In this document: one piece after another, positions 8,041 to 15,450 of the stretch | Position numbering within the stretch: position 1 is the stretch's first letter | Layout of the letters: the number at the start of each line of letters is the position of its first letter | Position numbers and translations under genes: made by a program | Assembly (NCBI GenBank): GCA_028694715.1 | Contig: JAQVKJ010000004.1 | Location: 1 to 16,668 of the forward strand | Length of the DNA: 16,668 bases | Source: Weeksellaceae bacterium | GTDB lineage: Bacteria; Bacteroidota; Bacteroidia; Flavobacteriales; Weeksellaceae | Direction of reading: 5' to 3' | Notes under the pieces: model-generated | Databases searched by the model: none | Told to the model about the DNA's origin: nothing | The model's input: the letters and a program-made list of their open reading frames with translations, nothing else

Positions 8041-9627
8041 TCAGTTCAATTTGAAAATGACCAAGGTGTAATTCTCAAAAAGTGCTTTCTGCCACAACAG
8101 CACCTCTGTGTTTTCATCTTTCCAATCAGATTCGTAGAATTTTGATTTTGTAATTATCATCGCATCAGGGTTAGATTGCACAAAGTCAATGATTTGTTGT
8201 TTGCTGTCTTTGATTTCAAATGTTCTTTGGAAATTGAAAAGCAATGAAGGATCATAACCTTTATACATGACTGCTTCATCCTCTGTTTTCATGACTTGTT
8301 TAGCAACAACAGACGGAGCGCTTTTTGAAATCCCAGGATAGATAAACTGAAAGAGTTCAAGGCTTAGAAACATATAACAAAATCCGAGTGCAAGTATGCT
8401 TTCAAGAAGCTTCTTTTGTTTGAAATAATAGATAGAAAGTAAGGTGCCAGCCGGCAAAATGGCAAGCTGAATCGCTGACAGATGAACACTATAGAGTTCG
8501 GGCTCTACATAAGTCAATAATATGTAGGCAGCAACCGGAATCAAAACAGTGATGCCGAAAAGAATCCACAAACTGATTTTGTATGCTTTCAGTCCGGTTT
8601 CTCCATTCAGCACAAACTTCAGGTAATAAGCAATCAAGACCGCAAGAAAAGGGTAGGATGGCATGGGGTAATTGGGCAATTTGGTGAATGAAATGCTGAA
8701 AAAGACTACAAAAACAACCGAAACCATAAATGAAAATCCAATAAAATCATCAGTTTTTTTGTTTTTCCATCCATGTAACACGCCCTGAACCAGAAAAAAT
8801 GAAAACGGAAGTAAACCGAGCAGCACAAAAAGTAAAGTAACGAAAGGAAGTCCGCCGTGTCCTTCCATTTCACTGCTGAACCGAGTGATGTTATGATCCA
8901 GAAAAAATCCCCTTGTGAATTCACCCATGGTCAACTGATGTATTTTAATGAACCATGGAGCCGAAATTAGAAGTACGATCAATGAACCTTGTATGGGTTT
9001 GAGTTGTTGTATGTTTTTTAGTTTGAGCTCCTTCTTTGAAATTAGAAATAGAAAAATGATGAGACCGGGGAGCAGGATTGCTACTGGGCCTTTGGCGAGC
9101 ACAGCCAGACCTATTGAAAAATAGAAAAACAGCCCGCTGCTTTGTTTACCGGTTTTGTAGAAATCATAAAAATTAAACAGTCCGAAACTCAGAAAGAATA
9201 TAAGGTATGGGTCAGGAACAGCAAGATGAAATTCTTGTACAAAAAAAATGGAAGAGCAAAGGATGAAAGCAGTGAGTGCAGCGGTTTTTTTGTCCAAATA
9301 TTTTTGGGTGAAATGATAAGCCGAAAGTAGGGTCAACAAACCAAAGAAAGCAGAAAAAAAACGGGCTGCGAATGCATTTATACCAAAAATTTTATAGGAA
9401 ATCATCATCATCCAGTAATGAAGTGGAGGTTTGTCAACCCTTAGTTCACCGTTAAAAACAGGCACCAGCCAATTGTTAGCCATTAGCATTTCTCGTGCTG
9501 CTTCTGCGTTTTTTGCTTCGTCGAGGATGAAAATCGGAGGCTCTCCCAGATTGATGAAACACAGGATTGCGGAGGCAAACAGAATCAGAAAATAGTAGAA
9601 ATATCTGTTTTGAGAATAGCGTCTCAT
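8041..9627 (-). CDS. ArnT/PMT-like membrane glycosyltransferase (GT-C fold, GT39/GT83-like)
   Basis: A 528-residue polytopic membrane protein related to 4-amino-4-deoxy-L-arabinose transferase and protein mannosyltransferases. Such enzymes use a polyprenyl-phosphate-linked sugar on the periplasmic face and transfer it to a lipid, glycan or protein. After the first membrane helix (about 9-27) the first periplasmic loop holds the family's acidic pair in LDEAKNAEAAREM (D36, E37), then W53 and the DKPPLHYW block (65-72). Around ten further hydrophobic segments follow, then a soluble C-terminal tail of about 100 residues. Acceptor and sugar are unknown. I chose the ATG at 9627 over an adjacent upstream TTG at 9630. 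It is divergent from a GT2 enzyme that could make its donor, with 55 bp between the starts and no clear promoter in that gap. Confidence 0.88.
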   Translation of the reverse strand: MRRYSQNRYFYYFLILFASAILCFINLGEPPIFILDEAKNAEAAREMLMANNWLVPVFNGELRVDKPPLHYWMMMISYKIFGINAFAARFFSAFFGLLTLLSAYHFTQKYLDKKTAALTAFILCSSIFFVQEFHLAVPDPYLIFFLSFGLFNFYDFYKTGKQSSGLFFYFSIGLAVLAKGPVAILLPGLIIFLFLISKKELKLKNIQQLKPIQGSLIVLLISAPWFIKIHQLTMGEFTRGFFLDHNITRFSSEMEGHGGLPFVTLLFVLLGLLPFSFFLVQGVLHGWKNKKTDDFIGFSFMVSVVFVVFFSISFTKLPNYPMPSYPFLAVLIAYYLKFVLNGETGLKAYKISLWILFGITVLIPVAAYILLTYVEPELYSVHLSAIQLAILPAGTLLSIYYFKQKKLLESILALGFCYMFLSLELFQFIYPGISKSAPSVVAKQVMKTEDEAVMYKGYDPSLLFNFQRTFEIKDSKQQIIDFVQSNPDAMIITKSKFYESDWKDENTEVLLWQKALFENYTLVIFKLN

Positions 9628-9682
9628 CAATTTTTATTTTATCTTAGCCAGTCGATTATATGCGCTAAAATATGAATTTAAA

Positions 9683-10669
9683 ATGATTGAAAACTCAAAA
9701 TATGAAAAGTTGTCAGTGGTCATTCCGGTTTATAATGAGGAGGAAAACGCTACCCTACTGATAGAACGACTTGAGGCTGCACTCACAGGAATAAATTTTG
9801 AAATCATTTTTGTTGATGATGGTTCTACCGACAGAACCCGTCAAAAGATAAGTGAAATGAACCACCCGAAAGTGGTATTGATAGAGCTTAAAAAAAATTA
9901 TGGACAAAGTCTGGCATTGGCAGCTGGAATTGATTATGCCAAAGGAGATTACATCATCACCATGGACGGAGATTTGCAAAATGATCCGGATGACATACTT
10001 ATGATGTACAGCAAAGCCAAAAACGAAGATTGGGATTTGGTCATGGGTGTTAGACAAAACAGAAAAGACATTTTTTTTAGAACTTTTCCGTCAAAAGTCG
10101 CCAACCTTCTCATCAGATGGTTGACCAAATTGGACATCAAGGACCATGGATGTGCCTTAAAAGTTTTTGAGCGAGAAACCGCCAAAGAACTGAATCTGTA
10201 TGGAGAAATGCATCGTTACATTGCCTTGCTTTCCTATCTGAACGGAGCCAGAATCACCGAAGTAAATGTAAAACATCATCAGCGATTGTATGGAAAATCA
10301 AAGTATGGTTTGGGTAGAACCACCAAGGTGTTGAATGACATAATTTTGTTGTTGTTTCAACGAAAATATTCACAAAAACCGATTCATCTTTTTGGAAACA
10401 TTGGTTTTTTTTCTTGTACATTGGGCGGTTTGATATTGGCTTATCTGCTGGTAGTAAAATTTTGGCTGGGTGAGGATATTGGTAATCGCCCACTGTTGAT
10501 TCTGGGGATTCTTTTGCTTTTTCTGGGAGTTCAGTTTTTCACTACTGGAATCATCATAGATTTACAAATGCGCACCTATTTTGAATCACAACAAAAAAAA
10601 CCATATACAATCAGAAAAATACACAGTTGTGAAACCCGTGTTGAAAAAACAAATAGAGACACTCCTTAA
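9683..10669 (+). CDS. Polyprenyl-phosphate glycosyltransferase, GT2 family (GtrB/DPM1-like)
   Basis: This 328-residue enzyme probably transfers a sugar from a nucleotide-sugar to undecaprenyl phosphate at the inner face of the membrane. The GT-A domain has SVVIPVYNEEEN (11-22), the DDGSTD motif (45-50), KNYGQSLALAAGIDYA (71-86), the metal-binding MDGDLQ (94-99), GCALKVF (156-162), and the HHQRLYGKSKY signature (198-208) typical of DPM1/GtrB-type enzymes. Two C-terminal membrane helices follow (about 238-262 and 268-293), as in GtrB. Which sugar is used cannot be told. The last 30 or so residues are basic. Its 3' end overlaps the next gene, suggesting coupled translation, and the divergent GT-C gene is a natural user of its product. 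Confidence 0.93.
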   Translation: MIENSKYEKLSVVIPVYNEEENATLLIERLEAALTGINFEIIFVDDGSTDRTRQKISEMNHPKVVLIELKKNYGQSLALAAGIDYAKGDYIITMDGDLQNDPDDILMMYSKAKNEDWDLVMGVRQNRKDIFFRTFPSKVANLLIRWLTKLDIKDHGCALKVFERETAKELNLYGEMHRYIALLSYLNGARITEVNVKHHQRLYGKSKYGLGRTTKVLNDIILLLFQRKYSQKPIHLFGNIGFFSCTLGGLILAYLLVVKFWLGEDIGNRPLLILGILLLFLGVQFFTTGIIIDLQMRTYFESQQKKPYTIRKIHSCETRVEKTNRDTP

Positions 10670-11498
10670 AATCAGCGTCAGTGTTGGGCTTGTTTGGTTG
10701 ATATTCAGTCAGCTTGATTGGGGAAATATTATAGATTTAGTAAAGCAGACCCGTTCGTTCAGCTTTGTACTCGGTTTATTGTTTTTTTTGACATCTCATT
10801 TCGTTTCGGTGCTTCGTTTCGATGTTTTCATCCGCAAAATCGGTATAAGGCTTGGATTTGGTAACCATCTTAGACTTTATCTGCTGGGCATGTTTTATAA
10901 TTTTTTTATTCCCGGTGGTGTGGGGGGAGACGCATACAAAGTTTATCTGCTGAACAAAACTTATCGTAAATCCTTGAAAAGAATTGGTGAGATTGTTTTC
11001 ATTGAGAGATTTTTAGGAGTGGTGGCCATTGGTTTTCTGGCTTCTGTGCTGATACTTTTTATTCCTTCACCGCTTAGTTGGATTTGGCATTTATCCATTG
11101 GAATTTCTGGTGTTCTTCTAACTTTACTTGTACTAAAATGGGTCATTCGTTATTTGCATACATACAAGAAAAGGATTTATTTAGTGTTTGGCTATTCTGT
11201 CATTGTACAGTTTTTACAACTATTTTGTGTTTATTTTATTTTGAAAGCATTCCTAATTGATTCAGACGAACTTGCTTACTTGTTGTTTTTCTTGATTTCC
11301 AGCGTGTTGTCGATTGTCTCCTTTGCAGGAATCGGCATCCGTGAGGCGGTGTTTTATTATGGTGCAAAATGGCATGATTTCAATCCCGATGTATCAGCGG
11401 TTGTGGCACTCTGTTTTTCAGTTTTCACAACAGTCACTTCACTCTTTGGCATCATTTATCTTTTCAAGGGAATTCAGCTCAGAAAGCCAGAGGATTGA
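10638..11498 (+). CDS. Lysylphosphatidylglycerol synthase TM region/UPF0104 family protein
   Basis: A polytopic inner-membrane protein of about 286 residues with some seven to eight hydrophobic segments. The hallmark of the family (PF03706, AglD/LPG-synthase TM region) is GMFYNFFIPGGVGGDAYK (84-101) and the late SFAGIGIREAVFYYGA (about 228-243). The soluble aminoacyl-transfer domain of true MprF is missing, so this is not a lysyl-PG synthase. Stand-alone members often sit beside lipid-linked glycosyltransferases, and a role in moving lipid or lipid-linked sugars has been suggested for relatives. Here that is inference. No in-frame ATG exists before the first membrane helix. I chose GTG at 10638, which gives an MLKKQIETLL start; GTG 10629, TTG 10641 and TTG 10581 are alternatives. 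The gene overlaps the GT2 gene by 32 bp with this start. Confidence 0.87.
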   Translation: MLKKQIETLLKISVSVGLVWLIFSQLDWGNIIDLVKQTRSFSFVLGLLFFLTSHFVSVLRFDVFIRKIGIRLGFGNHLRLYLLGMFYNFFIPGGVGGDAYKVYLLNKTYRKSLKRIGEIVFIERFLGVVAIGFLASVLILFIPSPLSWIWHLSIGISGVLLTLLVLKWVIRYLHTYKKRIYLVFGYSVIVQFLQLFCVYFILKAFLIDSDELAYLLFFLISSVLSIVSFAGIGIREAVFYYGAKWHDFNPDVSAVVALCFSVFTTVTSLFGIIYLFKGIQLRKPED

Positions 11499-11578
11499 AA
11501 AAATGTCTGTTTTTCATAAGGAGATTGTGGAATCAGACTCTCTCAATGCAGAGCTGAATATCACACAGGTTTGTCTTC

Positions 11579-11606
11579 AGGGGTTAATTCCCCTTTCAAA
11601 AAGGGG
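11579..11606. repeat. GC-rich competing-hairpin element in the 11499-11699 gap
   Basis: Three complementary arms lie next to each other: AGGGG (11579-11583), CCCCTTT (11590-11596) and AAAGGGG (11600-11606). The middle arm can pair with either neighbour: 5 bp with a TTAATT loop on the left, or 7 bp with a CAA loop on the right. There is no T run after it, so it is not a standard terminator. The rest of the 11499-11699 gap holds a promoter and no convincing gene. Confidence 0.45.
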
Positions 11607-11648
11607 TGTCAACTCTCTCAAATACAGTAAAAAAAACTCAATAAAAAG

Positions 11649-11678
11649 TTGTGATTTAACAAAATTGGTGTACTTTTG
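11649..11678 (+). promoter_or_regulatory. Strong promoter of the T9SS surface protein gene
   Basis: TTG (11649-11651), exactly 19 nt, then TACTTTTG (11671-11678), an ideal Bacteroidota -33/-7 pair. Transcription would begin near 11684, giving an A/C-rich leader of about 15 nt (CAACCAAACCTAAACCAAA) with no Shine-Dalgarno before the ATG at 11700. Confidence 0.78.
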
Positions 11679-11699
11679 TGCAACCAAACCTAAACCAAA

Positions 11700-14600
11700 A
11701 TGCTGAACCAACCTAATTTATCCTTGGAGGATCATTTCTCCATTGGATTTCTGAAAAAATTCGTCCATCGACTTTTTTCAACATTATTGTTCTTAGGAGT
11801 AATTAGTTATGCTACTGCTCAGAATTCCTATTGTGTATCAAGAAGCCAGTTCCCGAGTGAATTATACATTCAAAAAGTCATTTTTGAAAGTGATTTAACT
11901 GGAACAATTGAAAATACAAGTACTTTCAATAACCAGCTCGGTGGATATCAGGATTTTACAAACTTACCAAACAAAGCCCAACAATATCCGGGCGGTATCA
12001 TCACCGTCAAAGCACAAGGGAACCATATTTCTCGTTTTAAAGCTTGGATTGACTGGAACAAGTCTTCGAGTTTTGAAGAGCCACTTGAATTGGTTTATAA
12101 CAGCAATGGAGGAGTGGAGACAACGGAGTTCAGTTTTTATATTCCTGAATCAACTTCTCCTGGGATATACAGAATCCGAATCAGAAACAATTATGGTATT
12201 TATTTTTATGGCCCGGGGAACCCTTCTTCAGACTATAGTTTCCATATGAATTTTTCTTCTTGTGAAAAATTTGGAAACAGTACCAACATGAATTATGAAG
12301 GAATGATTTATTACGGAGAATCCGAAGACTATGAATTTGAAGTGCTGGCTCCAGTTTCATGTTATCCTCCGTTAATCAGCAGTGCAACCAATATCACACA
12401 TACCGCTGCCAATTTGAACTGGATTAAACCCACTTTGGGCTCAGATGTGGTTTCCTATGATTTGGAATGGAATGAGAGCGGTGTATTTGACGGAATCCCT
12501 GAAGCTACAACCACAGCAACAGCTTTTCAGGTTGAAGGACTACAGTCAGGACAGACATACCATTATAGAGTGAGGGCCAATTGCCAAGGTGCTGAAGTTC
12601 CGAGTGCGTGGACACTGGCAGAAGGTTTTGTTGCCGGTGGCTATACCCCGCTGGAAGTAAGTGGATTTAATCAGGATGTCATTGCAGATGGTAGCGGAAC
12701 TCCAAATGATACAACTACAGCTTGTGCAGATGGCTCAGAATCAAATTTTGTGTGGGCTGAAAACGGCTCAGTATTGAACAACGCATTTGTTCAAAAGGGA
12801 CTTCCCAAAAACCGAGTATTGAAAAATTCAGACGGAACAGAAACCCCTGCTGAATTAAAATATTATTTGCAGGATTACAGCACAGCAAACTCACTTAAAA
12901 TTACTGATAATCAGACCACTTCTACACTTATGTTGACTAATCCGATGGAACTCAGCACAGTGTACCTTGCAGCGACAGGTAGCAACGGGCAACCGATATT
13001 GAATATCGAAGTAGTGTATGAATCAGGAGATAACGATGTTTTTCAGGACATAGTGGTAAAAGAATGGTCAGAAGACTCCCCCTATATTGCTTCATCAGGT
13101 TCTTACATCAAAAGGAACCCGTTTTCAACACCTGTATATTTTGAAGACAATCCCAGAATTTTTCAGATCAGTTTCGAAAATCTCGACCAAGACAGAAAAG
13201 TGAGTGAAATTCGTGTAAGAAGCATTAATTCTACCACAACAAACAATATCGCCAATATATATGCAGTTAGCGCAGCACCTGCAGGGCCCAAAATTTTGTC
13301 TGTATTCTCAGATACTTTCTGCAGTGGTGACGAAGTTACCATTAGTGCTACAGCACAGGCTGATATCAATTGGTATCTCAATGAGAGTGATGAAACGCCA
13401 GTCAAAACCACCCATTCAGGTGAAAGCTGGAATCCGGAAATTACCGAAACTACTTCCTTCTATTTGGAAGGCGACAACGGCATTGTGAAGAGCAACCGAG
13501 TTGAAATGATTGTTACTTCAAACGATGTTAACTTTATAGCCACCAACGGCAACTGGAGTGCGTCTGAAAACTGGGAAGGAGGAAATCTACCTACGGCTGA
13601 TAATTGCGTTAGAATTCCTGCAGGCAAAACCGTACAACTCGATACTGATACAGCTTTTGCAAGAAATCTAACTGTAGAAGACGGTGCCGAATTTACTTTA
13701 CTGAGCGGTAGTGCACTGACGGTGACAGACTTTGTTCATAATGGCGAAGAAAATCAGGACAACTTCATAGTAGAGAATCTGGCGAATCTGATTCAAATCA
13801 ATAATGAAGCTGAAAACTCAGGTGCAATTACATTAAAGAAAAAATTCACTTTCTCAGAAGAAAGAAAACAATACAATTTTGCGATTTCACCATTGATAGG
13901 CCAGAACCTGAAACAAATATATCCCGGAAGTTCATATGCGCTACGATATGATGAAGCTACCGATTTATTTAAAACTACTGATGGTGGTTACATTGCCGGT
14001 AGAGGATTGGCTATGAAGGAGGGAAGCATTGGCAACGGAGATGCAACCTTCAAGGGAGTCCCTTTCAACGGTGAGTTGACATATTATATAGAGAAAAACG
14101 GACAAGGCTATAACCTGATTGGAAATCCTTATCCATCTGCCTTTGACCTTCGTCAATTTTATTTTGACAATGACCAGCTCATAACTCCAGACATTCAATT
14201 TTGGGACAACAGAAACAATGAAATATTTGAACAACAGGGTTCTGGATACAATGGTGTGAATTATGCAATTTACAATGCTCTTAATAATTCAGGCATAGCT
14301 GCACCAAGTACAAGTGGTGAAGAAGATGTGAGAATACCTAATGGCAAAGTCAATGCGGGCGGAGCTTTTTTGGTGAAGGCACTTCAGTCAGGAGATGTTC
14401 ATTTCAATAATTCTTTGAGAATCAAAAACAATGGGCATGAATATTATGGAAAACCACAAGGTTTGAATGGAGAAGATGACCGTTTTTGGCTGACTTTGAG
14501 GTCACCTTCCAATATGGAAGTGATGACGGCAATGGTTTATTTTGAAGGAGGAAGAGACGAGTATTGGCTGGATGACTCGGATTCGCTGGGCAATTCAGAC

Positions 14601-15140
14601 GATATTTTTACTATGGCCGAAGGTCATCAGGTAGTGATTCAAGGACGCGCACCTTTCCGTGTGTACGATGAAGTCCCGCTGGGTTACAGGGCATACCAGG
14701 AAGGAACCTATATTATTACGGTTTACGACAAAGAAGGTGTTTTCAGCAACGGACAGTCGATTTATCTGTATGACAAGGTTTTGAACAAAACCGTAAATCT
14801 GAGCAGCAAACCCTATAAATTCAATACCAGAGCAGGTGAGTTTATCAACAGATTTAAGATTGTTTATAAACCCAAAAGCTCAATGACAGCTGTTTCATTA
14901 TCAGCCAGCAATGCAATTGATTTTGCAAAAATCAACGGTGAAATTGTCATTACATCATCCATCGATGAAATAGTGGAAGTGGAAGTTTTTGATTTGAACA
15001 GCCGCCCGGTTTACAGTAAACAGGACATCAACAAGAACAAACACAAGGTGGGTATGCAGAACTTCGGCAATCAAATCATTGTTGTGGTTGTTAAAACCAA
15101 AACCGGTGAGATTGCTTCAAAGAAATTCATCAATAATTAA
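11700..15140 (+). CDS. Multidomain T9SS-secreted surface protein (GEVED-like, FnIII, Ig-like, sorting tail)
   Basis: A 1146-residue protein probably exported by Sec and then the type IX system. The signal peptide has a long n-region and is cut after ISYATA (A40). Domains by eye: a GEVED-like domain (about 43-217: YCVS, GGYQDF, WIDWN, GIYRIRIRNNYG, ending GESEDYEFEV); fibronectin type III (218-312, ending in YHYRVRANCQG); an unassigned beta-rich region (313-525), perhaps a ligand-binding jelly roll; an Ig-like domain (530-608, starting near FCSGDEVTISA); a G8-like segment (612-690, NWSASENWEGGNLP); and the region common to T9SS type C proteins, with GYNLIGNPYPSAFD (802-815), RFWLTLRSP, VVIQGRAPF and FKIVYK. 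The sorting tail follows (about 1062-1146: VEVFDLNSRPVYSKQ, ending GEIASKKFINN). Adhesion or carbohydrate contact is plausible, but no catalytic motif is seen. It has its own promoter and terminator. Confidence 0.93.
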   Translation: MLNQPNLSLEDHFSIGFLKKFVHRLFSTLLFLGVISYATAQNSYCVSRSQFPSELYIQKVIFESDLTGTIENTSTFNNQLGGYQDFTNLPNKAQQYPGGIITVKAQGNHISRFKAWIDWNKSSSFEEPLELVYNSNGGVETTEFSFYIPESTSPGIYRIRIRNNYGIYFYGPGNPSSDYSFHMNFSSCEKFGNSTNMNYEGMIYYGESEDYEFEVLAPVSCYPPLISSATNITHTAANLNWIKPTLGSDVVSYDLEWNESGVFDGIPEATTTATAFQVEGLQSGQTYHYRVRANCQGAEVPSAWTLAEGFVAGGYTPLEVSGFNQDVIADGSGTPNDTTTACADGSESNFVWAENGSVLNNAFVQKGLPKNRVLKNSDGTETPAELKYYLQDYSTANSLKITDNQTTSTLMLTNPMELSTVYLAATGSNGQPILNIEVVYESGDNDVFQDIVVKEWSEDSPYIASSGSYIKRNPFSTPVYFEDNPRIFQISFENLDQDRKVSEIRVRSINSTTTNNIANIYAVSAAPAGPKILSVFSDTFCSGDEVTISATAQADINWYLNESDETPVKTTHSGESWNPEITETTSFYLEGDNGIVKSNRVEMIVTSNDVNFIATNGNWSASENWEGGNLPTADNCVRIPAGKTVQLDTDTAFARNLTVEDGAEFTLLSGSALTVTDFVHNGEENQDNFIVENLANLIQINNEAENSGAITLKKKFTFSEERKQYNFAISPLIGQNLKQIYPGSSYALRYDEATDLFKTTDGGYIAGRGLAMKEGSIGNGDATFKGVPFNGELTYYIEKNGQGYNLIGNPYPSAFDLRQFYFDNDQLITPDIQFWDNRNNEIFEQQGSGYNGVNYAIYNALNNSGIAAPSTSGEEDVRIPNGKVNAGGAFLVKALQSGDVHFNNSLRIKNNGHEYYGKPQGLNGEDDRFWLTLRSPSNMEVMTAMVYFEGGRDEYWLDDSDSLGNSDDIFTMAEGHQVVIQGRAPFRVYDEVPLGYRAYQEGTYIITVYDKEGVFSNGQSIYLYDKVLNKTVNLSSKPYKFNTRAGEFINRFKIVYKPKSSMTAVSLSASNAIDFAKINGEIVITSSIDEIVEVEVFDLNSRPVYSKQDINKNKHKVGMQNFGNQIIVVVVKTKTGEIASKKFINN

Positions 15141-15161
15141 TACTTCAATCAAAATTCATAG

Positions 15162-15191
15162 AAAAAGCCCTGCTGATAGACAGGGCTTTTT
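15162..15191. terminator. Bidirectional terminator between the surface protein gene and tRNA-Phe
   Basis: AAAAAGCCCTG (15162-15172) pairs perfectly with CAGGGCTTTTT (15181-15191) around an 8-nt loop. The stem carries an A run on one side and a T run on the other, so it can stop the plus-strand surface protein transcript and the minus-strand tRNA transcript. It ends 5 bp from the tRNA 3' end. Confidence 0.92.
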
Positions 15192-15196
15192 TGTTG

Positions 15197-15269
15197 TGGT
15201 GCCTCCAGGAATCGAACCAGGGACACAAGGATTTTCAGTCCTTTGCTCTACCAACTGAGCTAAGGCACC
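15197..15269 (-). tRNA. tRNA-Phe (anticodon GAA)
   Basis: Read on the minus strand, the 73 nt fold as a full cloverleaf: acceptor GGTGCCT/AGGCACC, TA, D arm GCTC-AGTTGGTA-GAGC, A26, anticodon arm AAGGA-CTGAAAA-TCCTT with GAA in the loop, variable GTGTC, T arm CCTGG-TTCGATT-CCTGG, discriminator A. CCA is not encoded and must be added by the nucleotidyltransferase. The T stem has one oddity, a U-U pair at 51:63 (window positions 15207 and 15219). It is convergent with the surface protein gene and shares its terminator. Confidence 0.96.
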
Positions 15270-15286
15270 CACTTGATTTGAGTTTG

Positions 15287-15315
15287 CAAATATAACACAT
15301 TTTTATAATCACAAA
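15287..15315 (-). promoter_or_regulatory. Promoter of tRNA-Phe
   Basis: On the minus strand: TTTG (15315-15312), 17 nt, then TATATTTG (15294-15287). The -7 octamer is identical to that of atpD. Transcription would begin near 15280, about 11 nt before the mature tRNA 5' end. Confidence 0.7.
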
Positions 15316-15397
15316 AATTTTTTTAAGGCCGTTGAGAATAATTGGTCAAGCAAATGAATTTATAAGTTTATTAACAGCCAATTCCTGCCTTGCTTTT

Positions 15398-15427
15398 TTG
15401 CAATTTGCAATCTAATCATCATATTTG
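15398..15427 (+). promoter_or_regulatory. Probable promoter of the beta-barrel gene
   Basis: TTG (15398-15400, in a longer T run), 19 nt, then CATATTTG (15420-15427), one mismatch from TAnnTTTG. Transcription would begin near 15434, giving a leader of about 17 nt before the ATG at 15451. I see nothing else to name between the tRNA promoter and this one. Confidence 0.5.
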
Positions 15428-15450
15428 CACTTGAATTTAGAATAATACGC

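Noticed and set aside
8041..9630. TTG at 9630 as the start of the GT-C gene
   Set aside because: An ATG follows immediately at 9627, with no reason to prefer the TTG.
11314..11706. A 130-codon plus-strand open frame running from the UPF0104 gene into the gap before the surface protein
   Set aside because: Its first half is the +1 shadow of UPF0104, the second half crosses the hairpin element and the promoter, and the translation shows no recognisable pattern.
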